From assembly GCA_013911975.1 (NCBI GenBank), contig JACESF010000036.1, positions 1 through 39,822 on the forward strand: a stretch of DNA of 39,822 bases, in the 5' to 3' direction. The stretch is from Hyphomicrobiales bacterium. Its GTDB lineage: Bacteria > Pseudomonadota > Alphaproteobacteria > Rhizobiales > Xanthobacteraceae. Made by a program: the position numbers and the translations under genes. Positions 24,580 to 34,891 of the stretch are shown here, in pieces. Below the pieces are notes generated by a model. It searched no databases. It was given only the letters and a program-made list of their open reading frames with translations, and had not been told where the DNA came from. Each line of letters opens with the position of its first letter. The first letter of the stretch is position 1.

Positions 24580-25998
24580 TCAGGACCGGTTGTAGATGTC
24601 CTCCAGGCGCACGATGTCGTCCTCGCCCAGATAGGAGCCGGTCTGCACCTCGATGAGTTCCAGCGGGATGCGGCCTGGATTGGCGAGCCGGTGCACCTCG
24701 CCCAGCGGGATGTAGGTGGATTCGTTCTCGTGCACGGTGAAGATGCGATCGCCCACCGTCACCTCGGCGGTGCCGCGCACCACCACCCAGTGCTCGGAGC
24801 GGTGGTGATGCTTCTGGAGCGAGAGCTTGGCGCCGGGCTCCACCATGATCTTCTTCACGTGGAAGCGCTCGCCCCGGCAGATGGTCTCGTAGGTTCCCCA
24901 CGGGCGGTGGATCTTGCGGTGCTCGTCCGCCTCGGTGTGCCGGTCCGCCTTCAGGGCGGCCACCAGGGCCTTCACGTCCTGGCTGCGGTCGGACGGCATG
25001 ACGAGCACGGCATCGTCGGTGGCCACCACGGAGACACCCTCCAGCCCGATGCCGGTCACGAGGGGGCCTTCCGAGCGGATATAGGAATTGTGGCTGTCCA
25101 GCAGTTCGGCGGCGCCTTCCACCACGTTGCCGTCGGCGTCCGCCGTCTTGATCTCGCGCACCGCGTCCCAGGCGCCGATGTCCGACCAGCCGAAATCGCC
25201 CGCCACAACGGCGGCGCGGCTGGTGCGCTCCAGCACCGCGAAGTCGATGGACTTGGCGGGGGCGGCGGAGAAGGCGGCCGCGTCCAGGCGGATGAAGCCC
25301 AGGTCCTCCCGCGCGCCTTCCACGGCCGCCACCGCCGCCGCCGCGAGCGCCGGCTCGAACCGCTCGGCTTCCGAAATCATCAGGGCGGCGGGGAAGAGGA
25401 AGTTGCCGGAGTTCCAGAGATAGCCGTCCGCCACATAGCGCGCGGCGGTGGCAAGGTCGGGCTTCTCCACGAAGGCGTCCACCACGTTGCCGCCCTCGGG
25501 CAGCGCGGCGCCGGTGCGGATATAGCCGTAGGAGGTGCGCGGGGTGTCGGGGGTGATGCCGAACGTGACGATGCGCCCGCCCGCCGCCACCCGGGCCGCG
25601 ACGCGTGCCGCCGCGCGGAAGCCTTCGGGGTCCAGCACCACATGGTCCGCCGCCAGAGCGAGGACGAGGGCGTCTTCGCCATAGCGCTGCCGCACCACGG
25701 CGGCAGCGGCCACGAGGGCGGGGCCGCTGTCGCGACGGACGGGCTCCAGCACCACGGTCGCCTCGATGCCCACCTCGCTCGCCTGGCGCAGGGCGAAGAA
25801 GCGGAAATCCTCGTTGGTGATGACCACCGGCGGCAGGAAATCCGGCCCCGGCGGCGTGCGCAGCAGGGTCTCCTGGTAGAGGGTCTTGTCCGAGGCGATG
25901 GCCAGGAACTGCTTGGGCAGGCTGTTGCGCGAGAGCGGCCAGAGCCGGGTGCCGGTGCCCCCCGCCAGAATGACCGGAACGATCTTTTCCGCCTGCAT
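24580..25998 (-). CDS. manC: Mannose-1-phosphate guanylyltransferase / mannose-6-phosphate isomerase
   Basis: 472 residues, normal for the bifunctional type II enzyme. The N-terminal part makes GDP-mannose ([19 protein letters not shown] signature; FVEKPD), and the C-terminal cupin isomerises fructose-6-phosphate and mannose-6-phosphate ([13 protein letters not shown], then [18 protein letters not shown] with metal-binding histidines). Both parts look intact. GDP-mannose feeds capsule, LPS or exopolysaccharide, consistent with the nearby dTDP-rhamnose operon. The ATG at 25998 begins the family sequence [14 protein letters not shown]; the extension to 26103 is not supported. It is transcribed away from hppA. 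Confidence 0.94.
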   Translation of the reverse strand: MQAEKIVPVILAGGTGTRLWPLSRNSLPKQFLAIASDKTLYQETLLRTPPGPDFLPPVVITNEDFRFFALRQASEVGIEATVVLEPVRRDSGPALVAAAAVVRQRYGEDALVLALAADHVVLDPEGFRAAARVAARVAAGGRIVTFGITPDTPRTSYGYIRTGAALPEGGNVVDAFVEKPDLATAARYVADGYLWNSGNFLFPAALMISEAERFEPALAAAAVAAVEGAREDLGFIRLDAAAFSAAPAKSIDFAVLERTSRAAVVAGDFGWSDIGAWDAVREIKTADADGNVVEGAAELLDSHNSYIRSEGPLVTGIGLEGVSVVATDDAVLVMPSDRSQDVKALVAALKADRHTEADEHRKIHRPWGTYETICRGERFHVKKIMVEPGAKLSLQKHHHRSEHWVVVRGTAEVTVGDRIFTVHENESTYIPLGEVHRLANPGRIPLELIEVQTGSYLGEDDIVRLEDIYNRS

Positions 25999-26182
25999 CC
26001 GCGCCCCCAACGGTCCGTCGCGCGCCCCTGCGCGGACCTCAGCTACTCGCATAGCCCGCCCAAGGCGTCCAGCGCAGGGTGGAAATGATGAAAGGATGGG
26101 CAACGGCCATTGCGACTTTCGGGCGCACCCCTCACACTCGCGTCATAAAAAGAACCTGAAACGGGTTGGGAAACGCGAAGGG

Positions 26183-28330
26183 ATGGGTTTCATGCTGGTT
26201 CTCATCTTGATTGTCGTCTGCGGCTTTTGTGCCGTGGGGTATGGCGTTTGGGCCGGGCGCGCCGTCATGGCCGCCGACGCGGGAACGCCGCGCATGCAGG
26301 AAATCGCCGCCGCCATCGCAGAGGGCGCGCGCGCCTATCTCAGGCGGCAATACACCACCATCGCCATTGTCGGCGTCGTCATCTTCATTCTCGTCGGATT
26401 GTTCCTGGGCTGGCTGGTGGCCGTCGGTTTCGCCGTCGGCGCGATCCTGTCCGGCCTCGCCGGCTTCATCGGCATGAACGTGTCGGTGCAGGCCAATGTG
26501 CGCACCGCCCAGGCGGCCACGCGCTCGCTGGCGGGCGGGCTGGACCTCGCCTTCAAGGCGGGCGCCGTCACCGGCCTTCTGGTGGCGGGGCTCGCGCTCC
26601 TGGGTGTCACGGTCTATTTCGCCGTGCTCACCCACGGGCTCGGCCTCGCGCCCGGCAGCCGGACCGTGGTGGACGCGCTGGTGGCGCTCGGCTTCGGCGC
26701 CTCGCTCATCTCCATCTTCGCCCGGCTGGGCGGCGGCATCTTCACCAAGGGGGCCGACGTGGGCGGCGACCTCGTGGGCAAGGTGGAGGCGGGCATCCCG
26801 GAGGACGACCCCCGCAACCCCGCCACCATCGCGGACAATGTGGGCGACAATGTCGGCGACTGCGCCGGCATGGCGGCGGACCTGTTCGAGACCTACGCCG
26901 TCACCCTCGTGGCCACCATGGTCCTGGCGGTGATCTTCTTCGGCACCGGCCCCGCGCTCACGGTCATGCTGCTGTATCCGCTGGCCATCGGCGCGGCCTG
27001 CATCCTCACCTCCATCGCCGGGACCTTCTTCGTGAAGCTCGGCCCCACCTCCTCGATCATGGGCGCGCTCTACAAGGGCTTCGTCGCCTCGGCGGCGCTG
27101 TCGGTGTTCGCGCTCGCGCTCGTCACCTGGCTCCTGCCGGGCTGGGGGCAGATCGGCGGCGGGCCGATGACCGGAACCATGCTGTTCCTGTGCGGGCTGG
27201 TGGGCCTGCTGGTCACGGGCGCCATCGTGGTCATCACCGAATATTATACGGGCACCGGCTACCGGCCGGTGGTCTCCATCGCCCAGGCCTCGGTGACGGG
27301 ACACGGGACGAACATCATCCAGGGCCTCGCCGTCTCGCTGGAATCCACGGCGCTGCCCACCCTGGTCATCATCGCGGGCATCCTGGCGGCCTATGGCCTC
27401 GCCGGGCTGTTCGGCATCGCCATCGCTGCCACCACCATGCTGGCGCTGGCGGGCATGGTGGTGGCGCTCGATGCCTTCGGCCCCGTCACCGACAATGCCG
27501 GCGGCATCGCGGAAATGGCGGGCCTGCCCCCGGAGGTGCGCCATTCCACCGACGCGCTGGACGCGGTGGGCAACACCACCAAGGCCGTCACCAAGGGCTA
27601 TGCCATCGGCTCGGCGGGCCTCGGCGCGCTGGTCCTGTTCGCCGCCTACAGCCAGGATTTGAAATACTTCATCTCCCAGGCGGCGCCGGGCAGCTACTTC
27701 GCCGGGGTCACGCCCAACTTCTCCCTGGAGAATCCCTATGTGGTGGTGGGCCTCCTGTTCGGCGGCCTGCTGCCCTTCCTGTTCGCCGCCATGGGCATGA
27801 CGGCGGTGGGCCGGGCCGCCGGGGCCATCGTGGAGGAGGTGCGCCGCCAGTTCCGCGAGAAGCCCGGCATCATGGCCGGCACCGACAAGCCGGACTATTC
27901 GCGCGCCGTGGACATGCTCACGCGGGCGGCCATCAAGGAGATGATCATCCCCTCGCTGCTGCCCGTGCTCTCGCCCATCGTCTGCTACTACGTGATCTAT
28001 GTGGTGGCCGGCGGCGGGGTGGCGGGCAAGTCGGCCGCCTTCTCGGCGGTGGGCGCCATGTTGCTGGGGGTGATCGTCACCGGCCTGTTCGTCGCCATCT
28101 CCATGACCTCGGGCGGCGGCGCCTGGGACAATGCGAAGAAATCCTTCGAGGACGGCTTCGTGGACAAGGACGGCGTGCGCCACTTCAAGGGCTCGGACGC
28201 CCACAAGGCATCCGTGACCGGCGACACGGTGGGCGATCCCTACAAGGACACCGCCGGGCCAGCGGTCAATCCCATGATCAAGATCACCAACATCGTCGCG
28301 CTGCTTTTGCTGGCGGTGCTGGGGCATTGA
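26183..28330 (+). CDS. hppA: K(+)-insensitive pyrophosphate-energised proton pump
   Basis: 715 residues with about 16 membrane helices. It hydrolyses pyrophosphate and pumps protons across the membrane. The substrate-binding loop [20 protein letters not shown], followed by [19 protein letters not shown], is intact. [16 protein letters not shown] has lysine (about residue 467) where potassium-dependent enzymes have alanine, marking the potassium-independent class usual in alphaproteobacteria. A second start at 26192 (MLVLILIVV) has a better-spaced Shine-Dalgarno and may be the real one. A strong terminator follows at 28337-28362. It is divergent from manC. Confidence 0.95.
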   Translation: MGFMLVLILIVVCGFCAVGYGVWAGRAVMAADAGTPRMQEIAAAIAEGARAYLRRQYTTIAIVGVVIFILVGLFLGWLVAVGFAVGAILSGLAGFIGMNVSVQANVRTAQAATRSLAGGLDLAFKAGAVTGLLVAGLALLGVTVYFAVLTHGLGLAPGSRTVVDALVALGFGASLISIFARLGGGIFTKGADVGGDLVGKVEAGIPEDDPRNPATIADNVGDNVGDCAGMAADLFETYAVTLVATMVLAVIFFGTGPALTVMLLYPLAIGAACILTSIAGTFFVKLGPTSSIMGALYKGFVASAALSVFALALVTWLLPGWGQIGGGPMTGTMLFLCGLVGLLVTGAIVVITEYYTGTGYRPVVSIAQASVTGHGTNIIQGLAVSLESTALPTLVIIAGILAAYGLAGLFGIAIAATTMLALAGMVVALDAFGPVTDNAGGIAEMAGLPPEVRHSTDALDAVGNTTKAVTKGYAIGSAGLGALVLFAAYSQDLKYFISQAAPGSYFAGVTPNFSLENPYVVVGLLFGGLLPFLFAAMGMTAVGRAAGAIVEEVRRQFREKPGIMAGTDKPDYSRAVDMLTRAAIKEMIIPSLLPVLSPIVCYYVIYVVAGGGVAGKSAAFSAVGAMLLGVIVTGLFVAISMTSGGGAWDNAKKSFEDGFVDKDGVRHFKGSDAHKASVTGDTVGDPYKDTAGPAVNPMIKITNIVALLLLAVLGH

Positions 28331-28336
28331 GGACAG

Positions 28337-28362
28337 GCGCGGCCTCCGGGCCGCGCTTCTCT
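28337..28362 (+). terminator. Rho-independent terminator of hppA
   Basis: GCGCGGCC (28337-28344), loop TCCG, GGCCGCGC (28349-28356) make a perfect 8-bp stem followed by TTCTCT, six bases after the hppA stop. The tail is pyrimidine-rich rather than pure T, so efficiency may be moderate. Confidence 0.65.
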
Positions 28363-28433
28363 CCGGCGCAAGCCGGCGGCAGCTACGCGGGCGGCCCTTT
28401 CGGGTCATCCCCCGCTCTCCTGCATCGCTGTGC

Positions 28434-28453
28434 GGCGTCCCGTGCGGGGCGCC
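28434..28453 (+). terminator. Second hairpin before secG, weak terminator candidate
   Basis: GGCGTCCC (28434-28441) pairs with GGGGCGCC (28446-28453) through seven Watson-Crick pairs and one G-T, with loop GTGC. It is followed by GCCCTTTCATT. It lies about 80 nt before secG and may back up the hppA terminator or act in the secG leader. Confidence 0.35.
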
Positions 28454-28540
28454 GCCCTTTCATTCGGGCGGGCGATCGTGTACGAACGCGCCCGAATTGC
28501 TTTGGTGCGCGCCCCGCGCGGCGCGTGGACGATGGAATCC

Positions 28541-29053
28541 ATGCAGACTGTCCTGATCGTCATTCACCTGATGGTGGTGCTTGCCCTTATTGGTGTCGTG
28601 CTCATCCAGCGCTCTGAAGGCGGCGGACTTGGCATCGGCGGCGGGGGCGGCGGCAGCGGCGGCTTCTTCACCGCCCGCGGCACCGCCAACGTGCTCACCC
28701 GGGCGACGGCGATTCTCGCCGGCATCTTCTTCATCACCAGCCTGTCGCTGACGATCATGGCCGGCTGGGGCCGCACCCCGCCCGCGCTGCTGAACCAGTC
28801 GGGCGCGCCCTCGGGCCCCGCGGTTCCCGCCGGTGGCTCCATCCTCGACCAGATCCGCCCGCAGGCGCCCGCCTCGCAGGTTCCTGTCCCGCAGGTTCCG
28901 TCCGCTCCGGCGACACAGGCTCCCGCTTCCCAGGCTCCCGCGTCCCAGGCTCCGGCGTCTTCGGCCCCCGTGCCGCAGAGCGCGCCTCCCGCGCCGGCTC
29001 CGGCGGCTCCCGCTCCGGCCGCCCCGGTGCCGGCTGGTTCCCAGTCTCAGTGA
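28541..29053 (+). CDS. secG: SecG preprotein translocase subunit with long Ala/Pro tail
   Basis: 170 residues from the ATG at 28541, or 173 from the ATG at 28532. The first about 85 residues are a normal SecG: helix VLIVIHLMVVLALIGVVLIQ, the conserved RSEGGGLGIGGGGG cytoplasmic loop, and helix ATAILAGIFFITSLSLTIMA. SecG aids the SecYEG channel in protein export. The C-terminal half is a low-complexity tail of Ala, Pro, Gln and Ser (PASQAPASQAPASSAPVPQS), partly encoded by 15-bp tandem repeats at 28919-28963. The secG-pyrG order is classical for alphaproteobacteria. Confidence 0.93.
   Translation: MQTVLIVIHLMVVLALIGVVLIQRSEGGGLGIGGGGGGSGGFFTARGTANVLTRATAILAGIFFITSLSLTIMAGWGRTPPALLNQSGAPSGPAVPAGGSILDQIRPQAPASQVPVPQVPSAPATQAPASQAPASQAPASSAPVPQSAPPAPAPAAPAPAAPVPAGSQSQ
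28919..28963 (+). repeat. 15-bp tandem repeats inside secG
   Basis: Three tandem units of 15 bp (GGCTCCCGCTTCCCA, GGCTCCCGCGTCCCA and the more diverged GGCTCCGGCGTCTTC) encode repeated Gln-Ala-Pro-Ala-Ser. The unit is a multiple of three, so copy-number change would keep the frame. Confidence 0.65.
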
Positions 29054-29060
29054 TCATGCG

Positions 29061-29080
29061 CGCGGCGATCCTTCGCCGCG
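29061..29080 (+). terminator. Hairpin after secG
   Basis: CGCGGCGA, loop TCCT, TCGCCGCG form a perfect 8-bp stem seven bases after the secG stop. The following TGAGGTTTCC has only a short T-run, so it is a weak intrinsic terminator or an mRNA 3'-end stabiliser. Confidence 0.45.
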
Positions 29081-29093
29081 TGAGGTTTCCACA

Positions 29094-29129
29094 GGCGAAA
29101 ACGAGGCGCACCTGCGCTTCGTTCTCGCC
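29094..29129 (+). promoter_or_regulatory. Long imperfect hairpin in the pyrG leader region
   Basis: GGCGAAAACGAG at the left pairs with TTCGTTCTCGCC at the right in ten of twelve positions, and GCGCA/TGCGC continue the stem towards a 2-nt loop. It ends 33 nt before the CTP synthase start. It might be a terminator-like or regulatory leader structure; no open frame is inside. Confidence 0.4.
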
Positions 29130-29156
29130 GAATCGCGTTTGCACGGATTAGAGTGA

Positions 29157-30791
<1,635 letters not shown>

Positions 30792-30794
30792 GCC

Positions 30795-30820
30795 CCGCGC
30801 CCGGTTTCGGGCGCGGTCTT
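30795..30820 (+). terminator. Rho-independent terminator of pyrG
   Basis: CCGCGCCCG (30795-30803), loop GTTT and CGGGCGCGG (30808-30816) form a perfect 9-bp stem followed by TCTTC, four bases after the pyrG stop. It separates pyrG from the VOC-rnhB pair. Confidence 0.65.
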
Positions 30821-30922
30821 CAAAGCGTCGCGGCCGCCGGGGCAGCATCGGGGGCCGCGCGGGTTGCCCCGCCTTCGCCGCGCGTGCCACATAGGCCCGC
30901 CGAAGGAATCAGGGAGCAGCCC

Positions 30923-31792
30923 ATGCCGCGCGGTCTCGATCACCTCGTCCACCTGGTGCGCGATCTCGACGCTGCCGGTGAGGTCTATGACCTGATCGGC
31001 TTCACGGTGGGCCCCCGCAACCACCATCCCTGGGGCACCCATAACCGCATCGTCCAGCTTCCGGGCTTCTTCATCGAGCTTCTGGAAGTCGCCGAGCCGG
31101 ACCGGATTCCCGAGGGCTCGGGCAGCCATTTCTCCTTCGGCGCCTTCAATCGCGACTTCCTGGCCCGCAACGGCGAGGGCCTGCCCATGCTGGCTTTGGA
31201 GGGGCGCGACCCGACGGCCGAGAAGGCGGCGTTCGACGCGGCCGGGTTCGGCGGCTTCGACGTGTTCGACTTCTCCCGCATGGCGCGCCGCCCGGACGGG
31301 CAGGAAGTGGAGGTGGGCTTCTCGCTGGCCTTCGCGCAGGACCCCGCCGCCCCGAATGCCGGCTTCTTCACCTGTACCCAGCGCAAGCCGGAGAATTTCT
31401 GGTCGCCCGACCTCCAGCGCCACGCCAACGGCACCACGGGTGTCGCCGGGGTGGTGCTCGTGGCCGAGCATCCCATGGACCATGTGAGCTTCATCGACAC
31501 CCTGGCCGGCGTGACGGCGCGGCGGGCCACCGATTCCTGGTACGTCGCCCAGACGCCGCGCGGCGAGATCGACATCATGACCCGCGCGGTCTTTTCCGAG
31601 CGGTTCGGCGTGCCGGCGCCCGCGGGCACGGACCTGCGCATCGCGGGCGTGCGCTTCGTCTCTCCCGGCGCGGTGGACATGCGCCGGGGCCTCGCGGCGC
31701 GGCGCATGATCGAGGAGAAGATCGAGGGCCTCGTCGTGGTGGCCCCGCGCGCTGCCATGGGCGCGGCGCTGATCTTCGATCGGCCGGACTGA
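30923..31792 (+). CDS. VOC (glyoxalase-like) family protein
   Basis: 289 residues. The N-terminal MPRGLDHLVHLVRDLDAAGE is the opening strand of a vicinal-oxygen-chelate domain, with the first metal-binding His in DHLVH; FFIELLEV carries a typical glutamate. A second related half follows (GTTGVAGVVLVAEHPMDHVS, with IDIMTRAVFSERFG). This two-half arrangement resembles glyoxalase-like domain proteins whose substrates are unknown. Start is the ATG at 30923 behind AGGGAG; the longer frame crosses the pyrG terminator. It is 15 nt upstream of rnhB and probably co-transcribed, though no functional link is evident. Confidence 0.82.
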   Translation: MPRGLDHLVHLVRDLDAAGEVYDLIGFTVGPRNHHPWGTHNRIVQLPGFFIELLEVAEPDRIPEGSGSHFSFGAFNRDFLARNGEGLPMLALEGRDPTAEKAAFDAAGFGGFDVFDFSRMARRPDGQEVEVGFSLAFAQDPAAPNAGFFTCTQRKPENFWSPDLQRHANGTTGVAGVVLVAEHPMDHVSFIDTLAGVTARRATDSWYVAQTPRGEIDIMTRAVFSERFGVPAPAGTDLRIAGVRFVSPGAVDMRRGLAARRMIEEKIEGLVVVAPRAAMGAALIFDRPD

Positions 31793-31807
31793 GGTCCGGA
31801 CGGCGCC

Positions 31808-32503
31808 ATGGCGGGGCGGAGCACGAAAGGCGGACTGGACGGCGCGCGCTCTGCCGCAAAGGGCCCCGGGCGCGCGGGCCTCGCCTTCCTGCGCGAGACC
31901 GCGCTCTATGCCTCCGGCACGGCGCCCGTGGCTGGGGTGGACGAGGCGGGTCGCGGGCCGCTGGCAGGCCCCGTCGTCGCCGCCGCCGTGATCCTGGACC
32001 CGGAGCGGGTTCCGGTGGGCCTCAATGATTCCAAGAAGCTGACCCGCGAGCGGCGCGAGACGCTCTACGTCCAGATCTGCGCCACCGCCGAAGTGTCGGT
32101 CTGCCTCGCGCCGCCGGCACGCATCGACCGCGACAATATCCGCCAGGCGTCCCTCTGGTCGCTGGCGAATGCGGTGCGCGGCCTGCCACGCGCGCCCGCC
32201 TTCGTGTTTGTGGACGGCAACGATCCTCCGCCCTTGCCCTGCGCGCTGGAAATGGTGATCGGCGGCGACGGCATCATCGCCTCCATCGCGGCGGCGTCCA
32301 TCGTGGCGAAGGTGACGCGCGACCGGCTCATGGCGGGCCTCGGCGCCGCCTTTCCGGCCTACGGCTTCGAGCGCCACATGGGCTACGGCACCGCCGAGCA
32401 TTCGCTGGCGCTGCGCACCCACGGCCCCTGCGCGCACCATCGCCGCTCCTTCGCGCCGGTGCGCGAGCAGCAGCTCGCCTTGTTCGGCGCGCCGGGGGAC
32501 TAG
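31808..32503 (+). CDS. rnhB: Ribonuclease HII with a clamp-binding-like C-terminus
   Basis: 231 residues. It cuts RNA in RNA-DNA hybrids and removes misincorporated ribonucleotides. The active-site core [19 protein letters not shown] (Asp45, Glu46), [14 protein letters not shown] and the late VTRDRLM aspartate are present, as is the C-terminal family motif MGYGTAEH. The first 35 residues are an extra basic N-terminal extension. The C-terminus [13 protein letters not shown] contains QLALF (222-226), which resembles the bacterial sliding-clamp binding motif QL(S/D)LF. The stop is two bases from the convergent metallo-hydrolase stop. Confidence 0.95.
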   Translation: MAGRSTKGGLDGARSAAKGPGRAGLAFLRETALYASGTAPVAGVDEAGRGPLAGPVVAAAVILDPERVPVGLNDSKKLTRERRETLYVQICATAEVSVCLAPPARIDRDNIRQASLWSLANAVRGLPRAPAFVFVDGNDPPPLPCALEMVIGGDGIIASIAAASIVAKVTRDRLMAGLGAAFPAYGFERHMGYGTAEHSLALRTHGPCAHHRRSFAPVREQQLALFGAPGD

Positions 32504-32505
32504 GG

Positions 32506-33396
32506 TCAGCCGCCGGACTGCGCCTTCAGCACCGCGTCCACATTCATGCGGTGCACCGCCTCGTAGGGCGCGAAATAGCGCAGCGCGCCCGAGGCGAAGC
32601 CTTCGGCGGCGAACGCCCGCAAATCCTCGTTCCGCGCCTGCGCGTCCTCACGCACCGTCAGCAGCTTGCCGACATAGGCGCGCGTGGCCGCGATGAAGTC
32701 CTTGCCGTAGCCGCCCGCCGCGATCACCTCTTCGGCGCCGTGATTGGGCAGGATGCGGGAAATGTCCCAGCCGGCCATGCGGTCCAGGTCTGTCAGGTGG
32801 AGCGCGAGCCGGTCGGGCTCGTCCACATAGGTCACGGGATCCTCCAGCGTGTCGCCCGCCAGCAGCACGCCGCCGGGGAGCAGGATCACCGTGCCGTCGC
32901 GGGAATGGATGTCCATCTGGACGAGGCGCACCGGCACGTCGCCCACCATGAGATCAAGCTCGCCCTCGAAGGTGCGGTTGGGCAGGACGAGCGGCTTTAT
33001 CGGCGGATCGGCCGCTTCCAGCGCGTCCCGCTTTTCGGCCAGGATCTCGGCGGTGAGGCGGTTGGCGATGATCTCGCAGTCCGCGAACACCGCGTTCCCC
33101 GCCACATGGTCGTCGTGCCAATGGCTGAGCACCACCGTGAAGCGGGTCACGCCTCGGGCGGCCAGGGTGTCGCGGATGATGCGCGCGTGGGTGAGCGAGA
33201 TATGGGTGTCGTAGACCAGCGCCTCCGTGCCCCGGACCACGGCATAGGAGGCGATGCCGGCCTCATAGGCGCCATCGTCCAGCCAGTTCGGGGCAGGCGA
33301 GTGCAGCCGCACCCCCGGCACGCGCCCGTCATAGAAGGCGAGCACATGGGGCGCGGGCGCGAGAATGCGCAGTGTCTCTCCGAAGGCGGGGGGCAT
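32506..33396 (-). CDS. Metallo-beta-lactamase-fold hydrolase
   Basis: 296 residues. The zinc-binding motif SHWHDDH (His92, His94, Asp96, His97), His164, Asp182 in LAGDTLEDP and His219 in LPNHGAEE are all present, so it should be an active hydrolase binding two metals. Substrate class is not predictable; hydrolysis of a thioester, lactone or ester would fit the neighbouring AtuA cassette. There is no signal peptide, so it is cytoplasmic. Start is the ATG at 33396; the longer frame begins at a TTG with no support. It is 72 nt downstream of the binding-protein gene and may be the last gene of that operon. Confidence 0.86.
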   Translation of the reverse strand: MPPAFGETLRILAPAPHVLAFYDGRVPGVRLHSPAPNWLDDGAYEAGIASYAVVRGTEALVYDTHISLTHARIIRDTLAARGVTRFTVVLSHWHDDHVAGNAVFADCEIIANRLTAEILAEKRDALEAADPPIKPLVLPNRTFEGELDLMVGDVPVRLVQMDIHSRDGTVILLPGGVLLAGDTLEDPVTYVDEPDRLALHLTDLDRMAGWDISRILPNHGAEEVIAAGGYGKDFIAATRAYVGKLLTVREDAQARNEDLRAFAAEGFASGALRYFAPYEAVHRMNVDAVLKAQSGG

Positions 33397-33468
33397 GAGG
33401 GTGTTTCCGTCGCGCGAGAACTGACTGAAAGTCGCCCACCCTGCCCCCCGGCGCAATGGCTCCGGGGC

Positions 33469-34464
33469 TCAGTCCAGCTTCACGCCGGTCGTGTCCGCGA
33501 CCGTCTTCCAGCGCGCCACGTCCGCCTCGATCTGCTTGGCGAAGGCGGCCGGGGTGTTGGCCACGGGCTCGGCGCCCACCGCTTCAAGCTGCTTGCGCAC
33601 CTCCGGCTTCGCCACCGCCTCGGCCACGGTCTTCTGGATCAGGTCCACGATGGCGGGCGGGGTGCCGGCTGGCGCGAGGATGCCGAACCAGCCCGACACT
33701 TCGTAGCCCGGCACGGTCTCCGCGATGGTGGGGATGTTGGGCGCGCCCGGCCAGCGCTTGGCGGTGGTCACCGCGATGGCGCGCAGCTTGCCGCTCTCGA
33801 TGAAGGGCATGGCCGAGGGCAGATTGTCGAAGCCAATGGGGATGTGCCCGCCCACGAGGTCGGTGAGCATGGGCGCCGCGCCCTTGTAGGGCACGTGGGA
33901 GATATTGATGCCGGTCATCATCTTCAGCAGCTCCGCGCTCATGTGCGGCGAGCCGCCGGCGCTGGTGGAGCCATAATTGAGCTTGCCCGGCTCCTTCTTG
34001 GCGAGCGCGATCAGCTCCGGCAGGTTCTGCGCGGGAAGGCTGGGATTGACCACCAGCACGTTGGGTGTGCTCGCGACGACGGTGATGGGCGCGAAATCCT
34101 TCAGCGCGTCATAGGGCAGGGTCTTCTGGAGCGCGGAATTGATGCCGTGGGTGTTGGCCGTGCCCATGAGCAGGGTGTAGCCGTCCGGCGCCGATTTCGC
34201 GACCGCCGACGTGCCGATGGCGCCGCTGGCGCCCGCCCGATTGTCCACCACGAAGGGCTGGCCGAGCTTCTCGCTCAACTGGGTGGCGATGAGGCGGGCG
34301 ATGATGTCCGTGGTGCCGCCCGCCGGATAAGGCACGACCAGCTTCACGGGCCGGGAGGGATAGGTCTCGGCCCGCGCACCCGCCATGGGGACGGCGAGAG
34401 AGAGGGCGGCGAGGACGAGGAGCGCGCGGCGCGTGGGCCGGGCGCGGAAGGCGCTGGGGATCAT
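33469..34464 (-). CDS. Tripartite tricarboxylate-type solute-binding protein (Bug/TctC family)
   Basis: 331 residues with a signal peptide (RRALLVLAALSLAVPMAGARA). The mature part has the Bug family landmarks YPSRPVKLVVPYPAGGTTDI, VVDNRAGASGAIGTSAVAKS and YGSTSAGGSPHMSAELLKMM. These periplasmic proteins trap small carboxylates or related ligands. No TctA or TctB membrane genes are in the window, so it is an orphan, a common situation for Bug proteins, which may also act as sensors. The ATG at 34464 has better spacing from GGA than the one at 34476. It lies 58 nt after the AtuA C-terminal-domain gene and suggests the cassette acts on an imported organic acid. Confidence 0.9.
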   Translation of the reverse strand: MIPSAFRARPTRRALLVLAALSLAVPMAGARAETYPSRPVKLVVPYPAGGTTDIIARLIATQLSEKLGQPFVVDNRAGASGAIGTSAVAKSAPDGYTLLMGTANTHGINSALQKTLPYDALKDFAPITVVASTPNVLVVNPSLPAQNLPELIALAKKEPGKLNYGSTSAGGSPHMSAELLKMMTGINISHVPYKGAAPMLTDLVGGHIPIGFDNLPSAMPFIESGKLRAIAVTTAKRWPGAPNIPTIAETVPGYEVSGWFGILAPAGTPPAIVDLIQKTVAEAVAKPEVRKQLEAVGAEPVANTPAAFAKQIEADVARWKTVADTTGVKLD

Positions 34465-34522
34465 CGGCGTTTCCATCCTTGTGTCGGGGTCTTCGCCCCG
34501 GTTCGTTGCACGCGTCGGAAGA

Positions 34523-34882
34523 TCAGGCGGCCAGCGGGCCGCGCAGCAGGGGCAGGAGCGCGTCCGGCACCTCGATGGGGAAGCCGAGGACGGCGGACGA
34601 CAGCGCCTTGCCGTAATTGTCCAGCGACAGGCTGCGGGAGACCCCGCCGCCCAGCGCCCCGTGGCAGACGAAGTTCAGGGCCTCGATATTGTCCACCTCG
34701 TAGCGCAGCACCGGTCCGGTGATGGCAGCGCCGTAGAAGGCCTTGAACCGCTCGGCGGTGAGCTGGTCCTTCAGCAGCGGGTAGAGCGCCGGCTCATAGG
34801 CGAACACGGCGATGTTGGAGGTGTTGCCCTTGTCGCCGGAGCGGGCATGGGCGAGGTGCTGGAGGGCGACGGTCTTGCTCAT
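34523..34882 (-). CDS. AtuA C-terminal-domain protein
   Basis: 119 residues. It opens MSKTVALQHLAHARSGDKGN and contains NIAVFAYEPALYPLLKD and NFVCHGALGGGVSRSLSLDN, matching the domain that forms the C-terminus of longer AtuA/DUF1446 proteins. Here it is a separate gene, nine bases after the AtuA-like gene, so the two products probably make one enzyme. The HARSGDKGN motif is the most conserved part of the domain and may help build an active or binding site. Catalytic role is not established. ATG start with the next gene's spacing argues for one operon. Confidence 0.83.
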   Translation of the reverse strand: MSKTVALQHLAHARSGDKGNTSNIAVFAYEPALYPLLKDQLTAERFKAFYGAAITGPVLRYEVDNIEALNFVCHGALGGGVSRSLSLDNYGKALSSAVLGFPIEVPDALLPLLRGPLAA

Positions 34883-34891
34883 GGTCGGGCC

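Noticed and set aside
26132..28408. A 758-codon minus-strand frame opposite hppA
   Set aside because: The plus-strand frame is an unmistakable membrane pyrophosphatase; the antisense frame is His/Arg/Gly-rich noise.
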